Below, one piece after another: positions 57,528-64,000 of a stretch of 64,000 nt of DNA (within the stretch, counting starts at the first letter, position 1; each line of letters opens with the position of its first letter). The translations under genes were made by a program, and so were the position numbers. A model generated the notes under the pieces. It saw only the letters and a list, made by a program, of their open reading frames with translations. It was not told the origin of the DNA and did no database searches. Location of the stretch: contig NZ_QDFV01000001.1 in assembly GCF_003075395.1 (NCBI RefSeq), forward strand, positions 717,543 to 781,542. The letters run 5' to 3'. Origin of the DNA: Microbacterium sp. TPD7012. GTDB taxonomy: Bacteria; Actinomycetota; Actinomycetes; Actinomycetales; Microbacteriaceae.

Positions 57528-58823
57528 TCACTGCGAGAGGATCGCGGTGATCTCCTCGTTGTCGGCCTCGACGGCGTCCTCGCCGTTCAGGACCCGGTTG
57601 CGCACCAGCGCGAGCCACGGACTGCCCGGCGCGTTGAACGCCTGCTGGAAGTTCAGGGCGACGGGTGTGCTGCCCTGTGCTGCGACCTCGTTGATCGTGA
57701 CCAGGCGCGGGTCGGCGGCCGCGTACTCGTTGTCGGCGAGATCGCCGCGGGAGACGGCGTTGCCGTCCTTGGCGAGCACCTCGACCTGGGCCTCCTCGGA
57801 CATCATCCAGTTGAGGAAGTTCCAGGCCTGCGCGGACTGCTTCGAGTCCTTCGAGATTCCGATGCCGTCACCGCCCACGAACGTGGAGACGCCGCCGTCG
57901 ACACCGGGGATGCCGGCGACTCCCGCGTCGAACTCGAGAGAGGGCAGCAGCGTGGCCGGGAACGGCATGACGCCGACCTTGCCTTCGCTGAACGCCGCGG
58001 TCCAGGTGGGACCGGCCTCGTCGGTGGAGCTGGGCAGCACGGCGCCGGCCTTCTCGAGCTCCGCCCAGGTGTCGTACACCGCCTGCGCGGCATCGCCGTC
58101 GAGCAGCGCCTCGGCGCCGTCGTCGGTCATGACCTCTTCGCCGGATGCCCAGACCGAGGGGAACCACGTGAAGACGAGGCATCCGCCGCAGTTCAGGCCC
58201 GTGGCGGTGCCGTAGGTGTCGGGCTTGTTCAGGGCCTGCACGGCCTGCGCCGCCTCGGAGAACTCCGCGAGCGTGGCCGGAGCCTTCTCGGGGTCGAGTC
58301 CGGCTTCGGCGAACAGCTCCTTGTTCCAGAACAGCATCGAGAGGTCGAGGGCGAACGGCAGCACGTACTCCTTGTCGTCGACCGTGCCGGCGGAGAGGTG
58401 GCCCTGGTTGATGTCGTCCTTGAAGTCGAGGCCGTCGATCTGCTCGGAGATGTCGGCGAACAACCCCTGCTGCGCCCAGTTGGGCACGTAGACGATGTCG
58501 GCGGCGAAGAGGTCGGGGAGTCCTCCGGAGCCGGCGGCCGCGCCGACCTTGGCGACGTAGTCGTCGTTCGGGACGACCGTGAGCTCGACCTGGTTCTCGT
58601 GCGACTCGTTGTACGCGTCGACGAGCAGCTTGGCCTGCCGCTCGATGGGTGCGCGCGTCCAGAGGGTCAGGGTCGACCCGTCGTCGACGCCTTCGGCGGT
58701 GATCGGCTCGTCGGACGCGACTTCGCCGCCGGATGCGCAGGCGGCGAGAGGGGCGGCGAGCAGGGCGGTCGCCGCGAGGGCGGTGACGGTGCGTCGGAGC
58801 GCACGGCGTCGGGTGGTGTGCAT
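57528..58823 (-). CDS. Extracellular sugar-binding lipoprotein (GH127 operon)
   Basis: Family 1 binding protein of 431 aa. The signal peptide starts 'MHTTRRRALRRTVTALAATAL' and ends at the lipobox 'LAAC' (Cys29). 'TLWTRAPIERQAKLLVDAYNE' and 'GNAVSRGDLADNEYAAADPR' are typical early and late elements of the family, and two Cys in 'GLNCGGCLVF' may form a disulfide. Its ligand is probably a beta-linked arabino-oligosaccharide by context. The ATG at 58823 replaces a longer spurious frame. Confidence 0.9.
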   Translation of the reverse strand: MHTTRRRALRRTVTALAATALLAAPLAACASGGEVASDEPITAEGVDDGSTLTLWTRAPIERQAKLLVDAYNESHENQVELTVVPNDDYVAKVGAAAGSGGLPDLFAADIVYVPNWAQQGLFADISEQIDGLDFKDDINQGHLSAGTVDDKEYVLPFALDLSMLFWNKELFAEAGLDPEKAPATLAEFSEAAQAVQALNKPDTYGTATGLNCGGCLVFTWFPSVWASGEEVMTDDGAEALLDGDAAQAVYDTWAELEKAGAVLPSSTDEAGPTWTAAFSEGKVGVMPFPATLLPSLEFDAGVAGIPGVDGGVSTFVGGDGIGISKDSKQSAQAWNFLNWMMSEEAQVEVLAKDGNAVSRGDLADNEYAAADPRLVTINEVAAQGSTPVALNFQQAFNAPGSPWLALVRNRVLNGEDAVEADNEEITAILSQ

Positions 58824-58910
58824 GGGATGGCCTCCAGGACTCTTCGGTGAGCGGATGCTGTCGTCGGGCGACGGCGCTGACTTGCGTTGGCGGGCGAGTT
58901 CGAAAATCTC

Positions 58911-58924
58911 CGAAACCGCTTTCG
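58911..58924. promoter_or_regulatory. LacI operator CGAAACCGCTTTCG
   Basis: One base from the palindrome CGAAAnCGnTTTCG common for LacI-family proteins. It is in the divergent promoter between the binding-protein gene and the LacI gene. A partial copy (TTCGAAAATCTCCG) is directly upstream at about 58899-58912. Confidence 0.8.
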
Positions 58925-59014
58925 AAAAGGTATATCGTGAATGTGGCGCAGCGGTCAAGGACTGCTCCGATAACCTTTCAGCAGCGTTCGGTTCAGTGCG
59001 GTTCAGGGGGCGAG

Positions 59015-60040
59015 ATGGCAAACGGCGAATCCGTGGGCAAGGCGGCGACGCTCAGCGATGTGGCCCGTCTCGCTGGCGTGTCGATCGCGACGGCATCCAA
59101 GGCGCTCAACGACCGCGGGGATGTCGCCGCGGCGACGCGAGCCCGTGTGCTCGCGGTCGCCGACGAGCTCTCCTTCACCCCGAACGCGATGGCGCGCGGG
59201 CTGCTGGCCGGCCGCACCGGCACCGTGGGCCTGCTCACGAGCGACCTCGAGGGCCGCTTCATGATCCCGATCCTGATGGGGGCGGAGGATGCCTTCGGCG
59301 CCGGCCGCATCAACGTGTTCCTGTGCGACGCCCGCGGCGACGCGATCCGCGAGCAGCATCACCTGAAGGAGCTCCTCAGCCGCAGGGTCGACGGCATCAT
59401 CGTGGTCGGACGTCAGACCGACCCGCGCCCGTCGCTCGGACAGGACCTTCCCGTGCCGGTCGTCTACGCGTACGCGCCGTCGGATGACCCGCGCGACCTG
59501 TCGCTCACCCCCGACAACTACGCCGGCGGGCGCCTCGCGATCGAGCACCTGCTCGCGTGCGGGCGCCGGCGCATCGCCCACATCTCGGGCGACCCCTCGT
59601 ACGCCGCGGCCCAGGATCGTCTCGCCGGAGCACGGGCCGCGCTCGGCGAGGCCGGACTCGAGCTCGTCGGAGAGCCGATGTTCTCGGAGTGGACCGAGCA
59701 CTGGGGCAGAGACGCCGCCGCGATGCTCCTGCAGCGGCATCCCGACATCGACGCGGTGTTCTGCGGCTCCGATCAGATCGCGCGCGGCGTGCTCGACTCG
59801 GCGCGGGACCTCGGACGCTCGGTGCCCGACGACCTCGCGGTGATCGGCTACGACAACTGGGAGGTGCTCGCGACCAACGCCCGCCCCGAGCTCACCAGCA
59901 TCGACGCGAACCTGCAGCAGCTCGGGCGACAGGCCGCTCAGCGCGTGTTCGATGCGATCGACGGCGTCGACATCGGCGAGGGCTCGCACCATCTGCCCGT
60001 GCGCCTGGTGATCCGCGGCTCGACCATCGCCCGGCGGTAG
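59015..60040 (+). CDS. LacI-family repressor of the GH127 operon
   Basis: Repressor of 341 aa with helix-turn-helix 'LSDVARLAGVSIATASKALN' at about residues 13-32, hinge 'MARGLLAGRTGTVGLLTSD' and sugar-binding domain 'AVFCGSDQIARGVLDSAR', 'LAVIGYDNWEVLATNARPEL'. Divergent from the binding-protein gene of the GH127 importer, with the CGAAACCGCTTTCG operator between. ATG 59015 is chosen; the frame remains open upstream through the promoter. Confidence 0.92.
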   Translation: MANGESVGKAATLSDVARLAGVSIATASKALNDRGDVAAATRARVLAVADELSFTPNAMARGLLAGRTGTVGLLTSDLEGRFMIPILMGAEDAFGAGRINVFLCDARGDAIREQHHLKELLSRRVDGIIVVGRQTDPRPSLGQDLPVPVVYAYAPSDDPRDLSLTPDNYAGGRLAIEHLLACGRRRIAHISGDPSYAAAQDRLAGARAALGEAGLELVGEPMFSEWTEHWGRDAAAMLLQRHPDIDAVFCGSDQIARGVLDSARDLGRSVPDDLAVIGYDNWEVLATNARPELTSIDANLQQLGRQAAQRVFDAIDGVDIGEGSHHLPVRLVIRGSTIARR

Positions 60041-60049
60041 CCCGGGGTG

Positions 60050-60099
60050 CTTCGACAGGCTCAGCAACCCAGGTGCCTGGGTCCCTGAGCCTGTCGAAG
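60050..60099. repeat. Interspersed inverted-repeat element (copy 4)
   Basis: CTTCGACAGGCTCAG (60050-60064) and CTGAGCCTGTCGAAG (60085-60099) with an inner CCCAGG-TG-CCTGGG. It is a 50-base hairpin between convergent genes and likely works as their terminator. Confidence 0.88.
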
Positions 60100-60119
60100 G
60101 GCCGGCCGAGAGGGGCCCG

Positions 60120-60965
60120 TCAGACGTGGTCGCGCCAGGAGTGCTGCGGGTCGAACCCCAGCACGCGCCGCGCCCTGTCGATCGAGAGCAGCGTCTCGTT
60201 CGGCCCGAACTCGCCCCTGACCGGCACGTCGGGGAACACCTCGGCGAGCAGCTCGGCGTTCGGTCGTGTCATGACCGTGTCGGCGGCCGCGATGATGAAG
60301 CGGTCGAATCCGGGAGCGGCGACCTCGAGCGCGCGCTGCACGGCCTGCGCCCCGTCGCGGGCGTCGATGTAGCCCCAGAGGTTCCACTTGCGCAGCAGCG
60401 CATCGGCGTCGAACGACGGGAAGGCCGCGTAGTCCTCGGGGTCCATCACGTTCGAGAACCGCAGCGCCGTGATCGACAGATCGGGGTGCCAGCGGACGAG
60501 CTCGGTCGCCAGCTGCTCCTCGAGCGTCTTCACCAGCGAGTACACCGACTCCGGGCGCGCCGGATAGTCCTCGTCGACCGGCACATAGGGCGGCGGAACG
60601 TCGAACGGCAGGCCGAGAACCGTCTCGCTCGACGCGTAGACGATACGACGGATGCCGAGCCGCACGGCCGCCCAGAACACGTTGAACGTGGCCGGCATGT
60701 TGTTGTGGAAGGTCGCGACATCGCTGCGGATGCCGGGCGCCGGGATCGCGCCGAGATGCACGACCGCGTCGATGCCGTCGTGCCGATCGCCGACCGCGGT
60801 GAAGGCGTCGACGACCTGGCCGTAGTCGGTGAGATCGACCTGCACGAAATCGGGTCCGCGGACGCCCGCGACATCCATGCCGATGACGTCGTAGCCGTTC
60901 GCGCGCAGTTCGCGAGCGACGACGCGGCCGAGCTTGCCCGATGATCCCGTGAGAGCGATGCGCAT
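60120..60965 (-). CDS. NAD-dependent epimerase/dehydratase family protein (possible uronate or sugar dehydrogenase)
   Basis: Extended-SDR fold of 281 aa: 'MRIALTGSSGKLGRVVAREL' for NAD binding, 'DAVVHLGAIPAPG', Ser in 'VYASSETVLG' and the catalytic pair in 'SVYSLVKTLEEQL' (Tyr, Lys). It resembles uronate dehydrogenase-like and nucleotide-sugar epimerase proteins, but no substrate is assigned. It is divergent from a LacI gene with 57 bases between. Confidence 0.82.
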   Translation of the reverse strand: MRIALTGSSGKLGRVVARELRANGYDVIGMDVAGVRGPDFVQVDLTDYGQVVDAFTAVGDRHDGIDAVVHLGAIPAPGIRSDVATFHNNMPATFNVFWAAVRLGIRRIVYASSETVLGLPFDVPPPYVPVDEDYPARPESVYSLVKTLEEQLATELVRWHPDLSITALRFSNVMDPEDYAAFPSFDADALLRKWNLWGYIDARDGAQAVQRALEVAAPGFDRFIIAAADTVMTRPNAELLAEVFPDVPVRGEFGPNETLLSIDRARRVLGFDPQHSWRDHV

Positions 60966-61009
60966 GTCTCCAGAGTGGCACGGCTGCGAGCGGCGCGGGT
61001 CGGGCGTCG

Positions 61010-61022
61010 TACACTCGTCGGC
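61010..61022 (+). promoter_or_regulatory. -10 element directly before a GTG start (leaderless)
   Basis: TACACT at 61010-61015 is seven bases before GTG 61023, so transcription would begin at or next to the start codon. No ribosome site is visible. Confidence 0.55.
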
Positions 61023-62033
61023 GTGAGTGAGTCCCCCAGCGCGTCGAATCGCACGGTCGGCGTCCGCGACGTCGCGGCGCTCGCCGGGGTGTCCCGGCAG
61101 ACCGTCTCGCGAGTGCTCAACGATCACCCCGATGTCGCCCCCGAGACCCAGCTGCGCGTGCAGGCGGCCATGGCCGAGCTCGGGTACCGGATGAACAACG
61201 CCGCCCGCGCGCTGGGCACCCGCCGGTCCCGCACGCTGGGCGTGCTGGCCTCCGACGCCCTGCAGTACGGTCCCTCGCGCAGCATCGCCGCGCTCGAGGC
61301 GTCCGCTCGGGCGGCGGGCTACTGGGTCAGTGCGGCCTTCGCCGATGCGGGAGACGCCGCAGCGGTCGTCGCGGCCGTCGATCACCTCATCACCCAGGGC
61401 GTCGAGGGCATCGTGGTCGTCGCTCCACACGCCCGCACGCTCGAGGCGCTCGACGCCCTCTCGATCGGCGTTCCCGTCGTCACCCTGCATTCCGCGGGGC
61501 GCGGCGCTCACGGACTCTCCGTCGATCAGGCGGCCGGCGCGCGCATGGCCGTCGCCGCCCTCGCGGATGCCGGGCACACCCGCATCGTCCATCTCGCGGG
61601 TCCCGCCGACTGGCTCGAAGCGGAGTCGCGCGCGGAGGGCTTCGCCGCGGAGCTGGCCGCACGGGGTCTCCCGGCCGGACCCGTGATCGCAGGGGACTGG
61701 TCGGCGGGATCGGGGTATGCCGCCGTCGCCGCGGTCCGTGCCGCGGGTGCGACCGCCGTCTTCGCCGCGAACGACCAGATGGCGCTCGGGCTGCTCGGCG
61801 GACTGCACGAGGCCGGGCTCGCGGTCCCCGCCGACATCAGCGTGGTCGGCTTCGACGACATCCCGGACGCCGCGTACTACTGGCCGAAGCTCACGACCGT
61901 GCGGCAGGACTTCGACGAGCTCGCGCGCCGCGCGGTCGCTGCGGCGGTCGGCGGCGCCGAGGCCGAGGCGGCGCATCTGGCCCCGGTCGCCCCGGTGCTG
62001 ATCCCGCGCGACTCGGTCGCCCCGCCGCGCTGA
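61023..62033 (+). CDS. LacI-family repressor of the arabinose genes
   Basis: Repressor of 336 aa with 'VRDVAALAGVSRQTVSRVLN' at about residues 13-32, 'AARALGTRRSRTLGVLASD', 'AVFAANDQMALGLLGGL' and 'SVVGFDDIPDAAYYWPKLTTV'. It lies just before araD and the FGGY kinase and has a perfect palindrome TGTGACCGGTCACA before araD, its likely operator. It resembles the LacI protein at 46238 in the C-terminal half ('VGFDDIP' and 'LTTVRQDF'). Confidence 0.92.
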   Translation: MSESPSASNRTVGVRDVAALAGVSRQTVSRVLNDHPDVAPETQLRVQAAMAELGYRMNNAARALGTRRSRTLGVLASDALQYGPSRSIAALEASARAAGYWVSAAFADAGDAAAVVAAVDHLITQGVEGIVVVAPHARTLEALDALSIGVPVVTLHSAGRGAHGLSVDQAAGARMAVAALADAGHTRIVHLAGPADWLEAESRAEGFAAELAARGLPAGPVIAGDWSAGSGYAAVAAVRAAGATAVFAANDQMALGLLGGLHEAGLAVPADISVVGFDDIPDAAYYWPKLTTVRQDFDELARRAVAAAVGGAEAEAAHLAPVAPVLIPRDSVAPPR

Positions 62034-62040
62034 CCCTCGG

Positions 62041-62067
62041 CCCGTCGAGCCCCGTCGAGCCCCGTCG
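62041..62067. repeat. Short tandem repeat CCCGTCGAGC
   Basis: Two full and one partial copies of a 10-base unit right after the LacI stop. Confidence 0.75.
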
Positions 62068-62083
62068 TTCCGGCCGGAGTGGC

Positions 62084-62181
62084 GTTCGCAATTCAGCAAG
62101 AGTTCGGACGCGCGGGGCTCCTTGCCTCGGAATTCCGGGGGCCGTGCTCAGGGCGCAGGGAGTTCTTGCTGAATTGTGAAC
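62084..62181. repeat. Large inverted-repeat element, copy B (TTCAGCAAGA type)
   Basis: Left arm GTTCGCAATTCAGCAAGA (62084-62101) and right arm TCTTGCTGAATTGTGAAC (62164-62181) match the arms at 17667-17752; the centre differs. Confidence 0.82.
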
Positions 62182-62236
62182 GGCCGACCGCCGAGCCCCG
62201 TCCTCTTGACGACCCGCGCGACCCGTGACACACTTC

Positions 62237-62250
62237 TGTGACCGGTCACA
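62237..62250. promoter_or_regulatory. LacI operator TGTGACCGGTCACA
   Basis: Perfect 14-base palindrome with central CG, 28 bases before the araD start. The upstream LacI gene is the obvious partner. Confidence 0.88.
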
Positions 62251-62277
62251 GTGGCCGGTTCGAGCACTCGAGGTCCC

Positions 62278-62997
62278 GTGAGCAACGAAGCCCCTGCCTT
62301 CTCCGACGAGGTCGAAGCAGCCATCGCCACCGTCCGCGCCGACGTCGCCCGACTCCACGGCGAGCTGGTCCGCTACGGACTCGTCGTCTGGACCGGCGGC
62401 AACGTCTCCGGCCGGGTTCCCGGCGCCGATCTGTTCGTGATCAAGCCGTCCGGCGTCTCCTACGACCACCTCGCACCCGACAACATGATCCTGTGCGACC
62501 TCGACGGGAACGTCATCCCCGGCACACCCGGCAGCGATCGCTCCCCGTCGAGCGACACCGCCGCGCACGCCTACGTGTACCGCAACATGCCGGCGGTCGG
62601 CGGCGTCGTGCACACGCACTCGACCTACGCCGTCGCCTGGGCCGCCCGCGGCGAGGAGATCCCCTGCGTGATCACCGCCATGGCCGACGAGTTCGGCGGA
62701 CCGATCCCGATCGGCCCCTTCGCGATCATCGGCGACGACTCGATCGGACGCGGCATCGTCGAGACCCTCAGCGGACACCGCTCGCGGGCGGTGCTCATGC
62801 AGAACCACGGCCCGTTCACGATCGGCGTCGACGCGAAGGATGCTGTGAAGGCGGCGGTCATGGTCGAGGACGTGGCGCGCACCGTGCACCTCGCCCGCGA
62901 GGCCGGTCCGCTGGTCCCGATCCCGCAGGCGGCGATCGACAGCCTCTTCGACCGCTACCAGAACGTGTACGGCCAGAGTCAGGACGCCCGCCGATGA
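62278..62997 (+). CDS. araD: L-ribulose-5-phosphate 4-epimerase
   Basis: Class II aldolase-fold, zinc-dependent enzyme of 239 aa that turns L-ribulose 5-phosphate to D-xylulose 5-phosphate. '[24 protein letters not shown]' (phosphate site), '[14 protein letters not shown]' (zinc His 112 and 114), '[15 protein letters not shown]' and '[12 protein letters not shown]' (third His) match AraD closely. The start is GTG 62278. The kinase follows in an ATGA overlap. L-fuculose-phosphate aldolase is a related fold but is shorter and lacks the 'GGPIPIGPF' loop. Confidence 0.92.
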   Translation: MSNEAPAFSDEVEAAIATVRADVARLHGELVRYGLVVWTGGNVSGRVPGADLFVIKPSGVSYDHLAPDNMILCDLDGNVIPGTPGSDRSPSSDTAAHAYVYRNMPAVGGVVHTHSTYAVAWAARGEEIPCVITAMADEFGGPIPIGPFAIIGDDSIGRGIVETLSGHRSRAVLMQNHGPFTIGVDAKDAVKAAVMVEDVARTVHLAREAGPLVPIPQAAIDSLFDRYQNVYGQSQDARR

Positions 62998-64000
62998 CCT
63001 CTCCGACCGCGGCGTCCGGCGCCGATGACATCCGCGCCGGCCGGACGAGCCTCGGCATCGAGCTGGGTTCCACGCGCATCAAGGCCTGCCTGATCGGCTC
63101 CGACCCCACCGAGGTGCTCGCCACCGGCTCCTTCACGTGGGAGAACCGGCTCGAGGACGGGCTCTGGACCTACGCGATCGACGAGGTCTGGACGGGGCTG
63201 CAGGCCGCCTATGCCGCGCTCGTCGCCGACGCGGAGCGGCAGCACGGCATCCGTCCCTCATCGTTCGGAGCGATCGGCGTCTCGGCCATGATGCACGGCT
63301 ACCTCGCGTTCGACGAGGCCGGCGAGCTGCTCGTGCCGTTCCGCACCTGGCGCAACACCAACACCGGCGCGGCATCCGCCGAGCTGACCGAGCTGCTGGG
63401 AGTCAACATCCCGCTGCGCTGGTCGATCGCCCACCTGCACCAGGCCGTCATCGACGGCGAGGCGCATGTGTCCCGGATCGCCGGCGTGAACACGCTCGCC
63501 GGCTATGTGCACCACAAGCTCACCGGTCGGCGCGTGCTCGGCGTCGGCGACGCCTCGGGCATGTTCCCGATCGACTCCTCCACCCGCGACTACGACGAGC
63601 GGATGCTGCGCGCCTACGACGCCCACGCCGCCGGCCGTCTGCCTCGCCCGCTCGCCGAGATCCTGCCGGCCGCGCTCTCCGCCGGTGCGGATGCCGGTGC
63701 CCTCACGGCCGAGGGAGCTGCGCTGCTCGACCCGAGCGGTGCTCTGCAGCCCGGCATCCGGCTGTGCCCGCCCGAGGGCGACGCGGGCACCGGCATGGTC
63801 GCGACGAACTCGGTCGCGCCGCGCACCGGCAACGTCTCTGCGGGCACCAGCATCTTCGCGATGGTCGTGCTCGAGCGTCCGCTGACGGAGGTGCATCACG
63901 AACTCGACCTCGTGACCACCCCCGCGGGCGACGCCGTCGCGATGGTGCACTGCAACAACGGCGCGAGCGAGCTCGCGGCCTGGGCGGGTCTGTTCACCCG
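62994..64000 (+). CDS. FGGY-family sugar kinase, probable L-ribulokinase (3' end outside window)
   Basis: Open to the right edge; 335 codons are visible. The N-terminal phosphate loop is '[19 protein letters not shown]', followed by '[20 protein letters not shown]' and '[22 protein letters not shown]', and the second ATP-site motif '[17 protein letters not shown]'. '[14 protein letters not shown]' holds the catalytic Asp. This branch of FGGY kinases is often found next to araD and araA in actinobacteria and is thought to be the ribulokinase there; xylulokinase is possible. araA (arabinose isomerase) would be expected just past the window. Confidence 0.85.
   Translation, partial: MTSPTAASGADDIRAGRTSLGIELGSTRIKACLIGSDPTEVLATGSFTWENRLEDGLWTYAIDEVWTGLQAAYAALVADAERQHGIRPSSFGAIGVSAMMHGYLAFDEAGELLVPFRTWRNTNTGAASAELTELLGVNIPLRWSIAHLHQAVIDGEAHVSRIAGVNTLAGYVHHKLTGRRVLGVGDASGMFPIDSSTRDYDERMLRAYDAHAAGRLPRPLAEILPAALSAGADAGALTAEGAALLDPSGALQPGIRLCPPEGDAGTGMVATNSVAPRTGNVSAGTSIFAMVVLERPLTEVHHELDLVTTPAGDAVAMVHCNNGASELAAWAGLFT

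Noticed and set aside
1-64000. Insertion sequences, phage genes, tRNA or rRNA genes, CRISPR arrays
   Set aside because: No transposase, integrase or phage-like protein, no cloverleaf with a CCA-type end noticed, and no regularly spaced repeats. A covariance-model scan for tRNA was not possible by eye.

Overview
The window is 64 kb of high-GC DNA from an actinobacterium, most likely a Microbacterium or close relative in Microbacteriaceae. The evidence is the codon bias, the GTG starts and leaderless-looking genes, the dense LacI/GntR regulators each next to a sugar gene set, a CGNR zinc-finger protein, an LAxTG-anchored protease, and short interspersed repeats that read as 'CTGAGCCTGTCGAAG'. 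The assignment rests on recognition, not on a marker gene. No rRNA, tRNA, CRISPR array, insertion sequence or prophage was seen. Nearly all of the window is sugar uptake and catabolism, about 59 genes with no gene-free gap above about 300 bases.

Layout. 1-530: end of an aldo/keto reductase. 607-5910: ABC importer (two MalFG-type permeases, lipoprotein), a class V aminotransferase and a divergent FadR-type regulator. 6014-8521: double-ACT protein, cysteine-desulfhydrase-like PLP enzyme, proline-rich membrane protein. 8777-11780: rbsK-rbsD-gntR and a divergent transaldolase-like gene. 11828-17644: a FadR-type regulator and all five enzymes of the non-phosphorylating L-fucose pathway (L-fucose to pyruvate plus lactate). 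17778-23655: LacI regulator, ketose 3-epimerase-like enzyme and an RbsABC-type importer; the importer's upstream region shares a motif with the fuconate dehydratase gene. 23776-24324: VOC protein. 24436-29401: five tightly coupled genes (cupin isomerase, FGGY kinase, 2-hydroxyacid dehydrogenase, AroE-like dehydrogenase, phosphotriesterase-like hydrolase) that form a pathway I cannot name. 29578-31137: CGNR regulator and EamA transporter.

31268-35819: GntR-prpD-prpB-prpC, the methylcitrate cycle for propionyl-CoA. 35839-38756: META-domain lipoprotein and a cell-wall-anchored trypsin-like protease with a long structured leader. 38859-44777: GH51 alpha-L-arabinofuranosidase, its ABC importer and LacI regulator. 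44856-46115: alditol oxidase. 46238-53777: LacI, an extra RbsA-type ATPase and a YtfQRT-YjfF-type (furanose sugar) importer. 53795-60040: GH127 beta-L-arabinofuranosidase, its ABC importer and LacI. 60120-64000: NAD-dependent epimerase-family protein, LacI, L-ribulose-5-phosphate 4-epimerase and an FGGY kinase cut by the window edge.

Taken together, 38.9-64 kb looks like a plant-cell-wall arabinose locus: alpha- and beta-arabinofuranosidases release L-arabinose, three importers bring in free or oligomeric sugar, and AraD plus the kinase feed the pentose phosphate pathway. The central part (8.8-29.4 kb) handles ribose, L-fucose and one unknown sugar. Palindromic operators for most of the regulators are visible and are listed.
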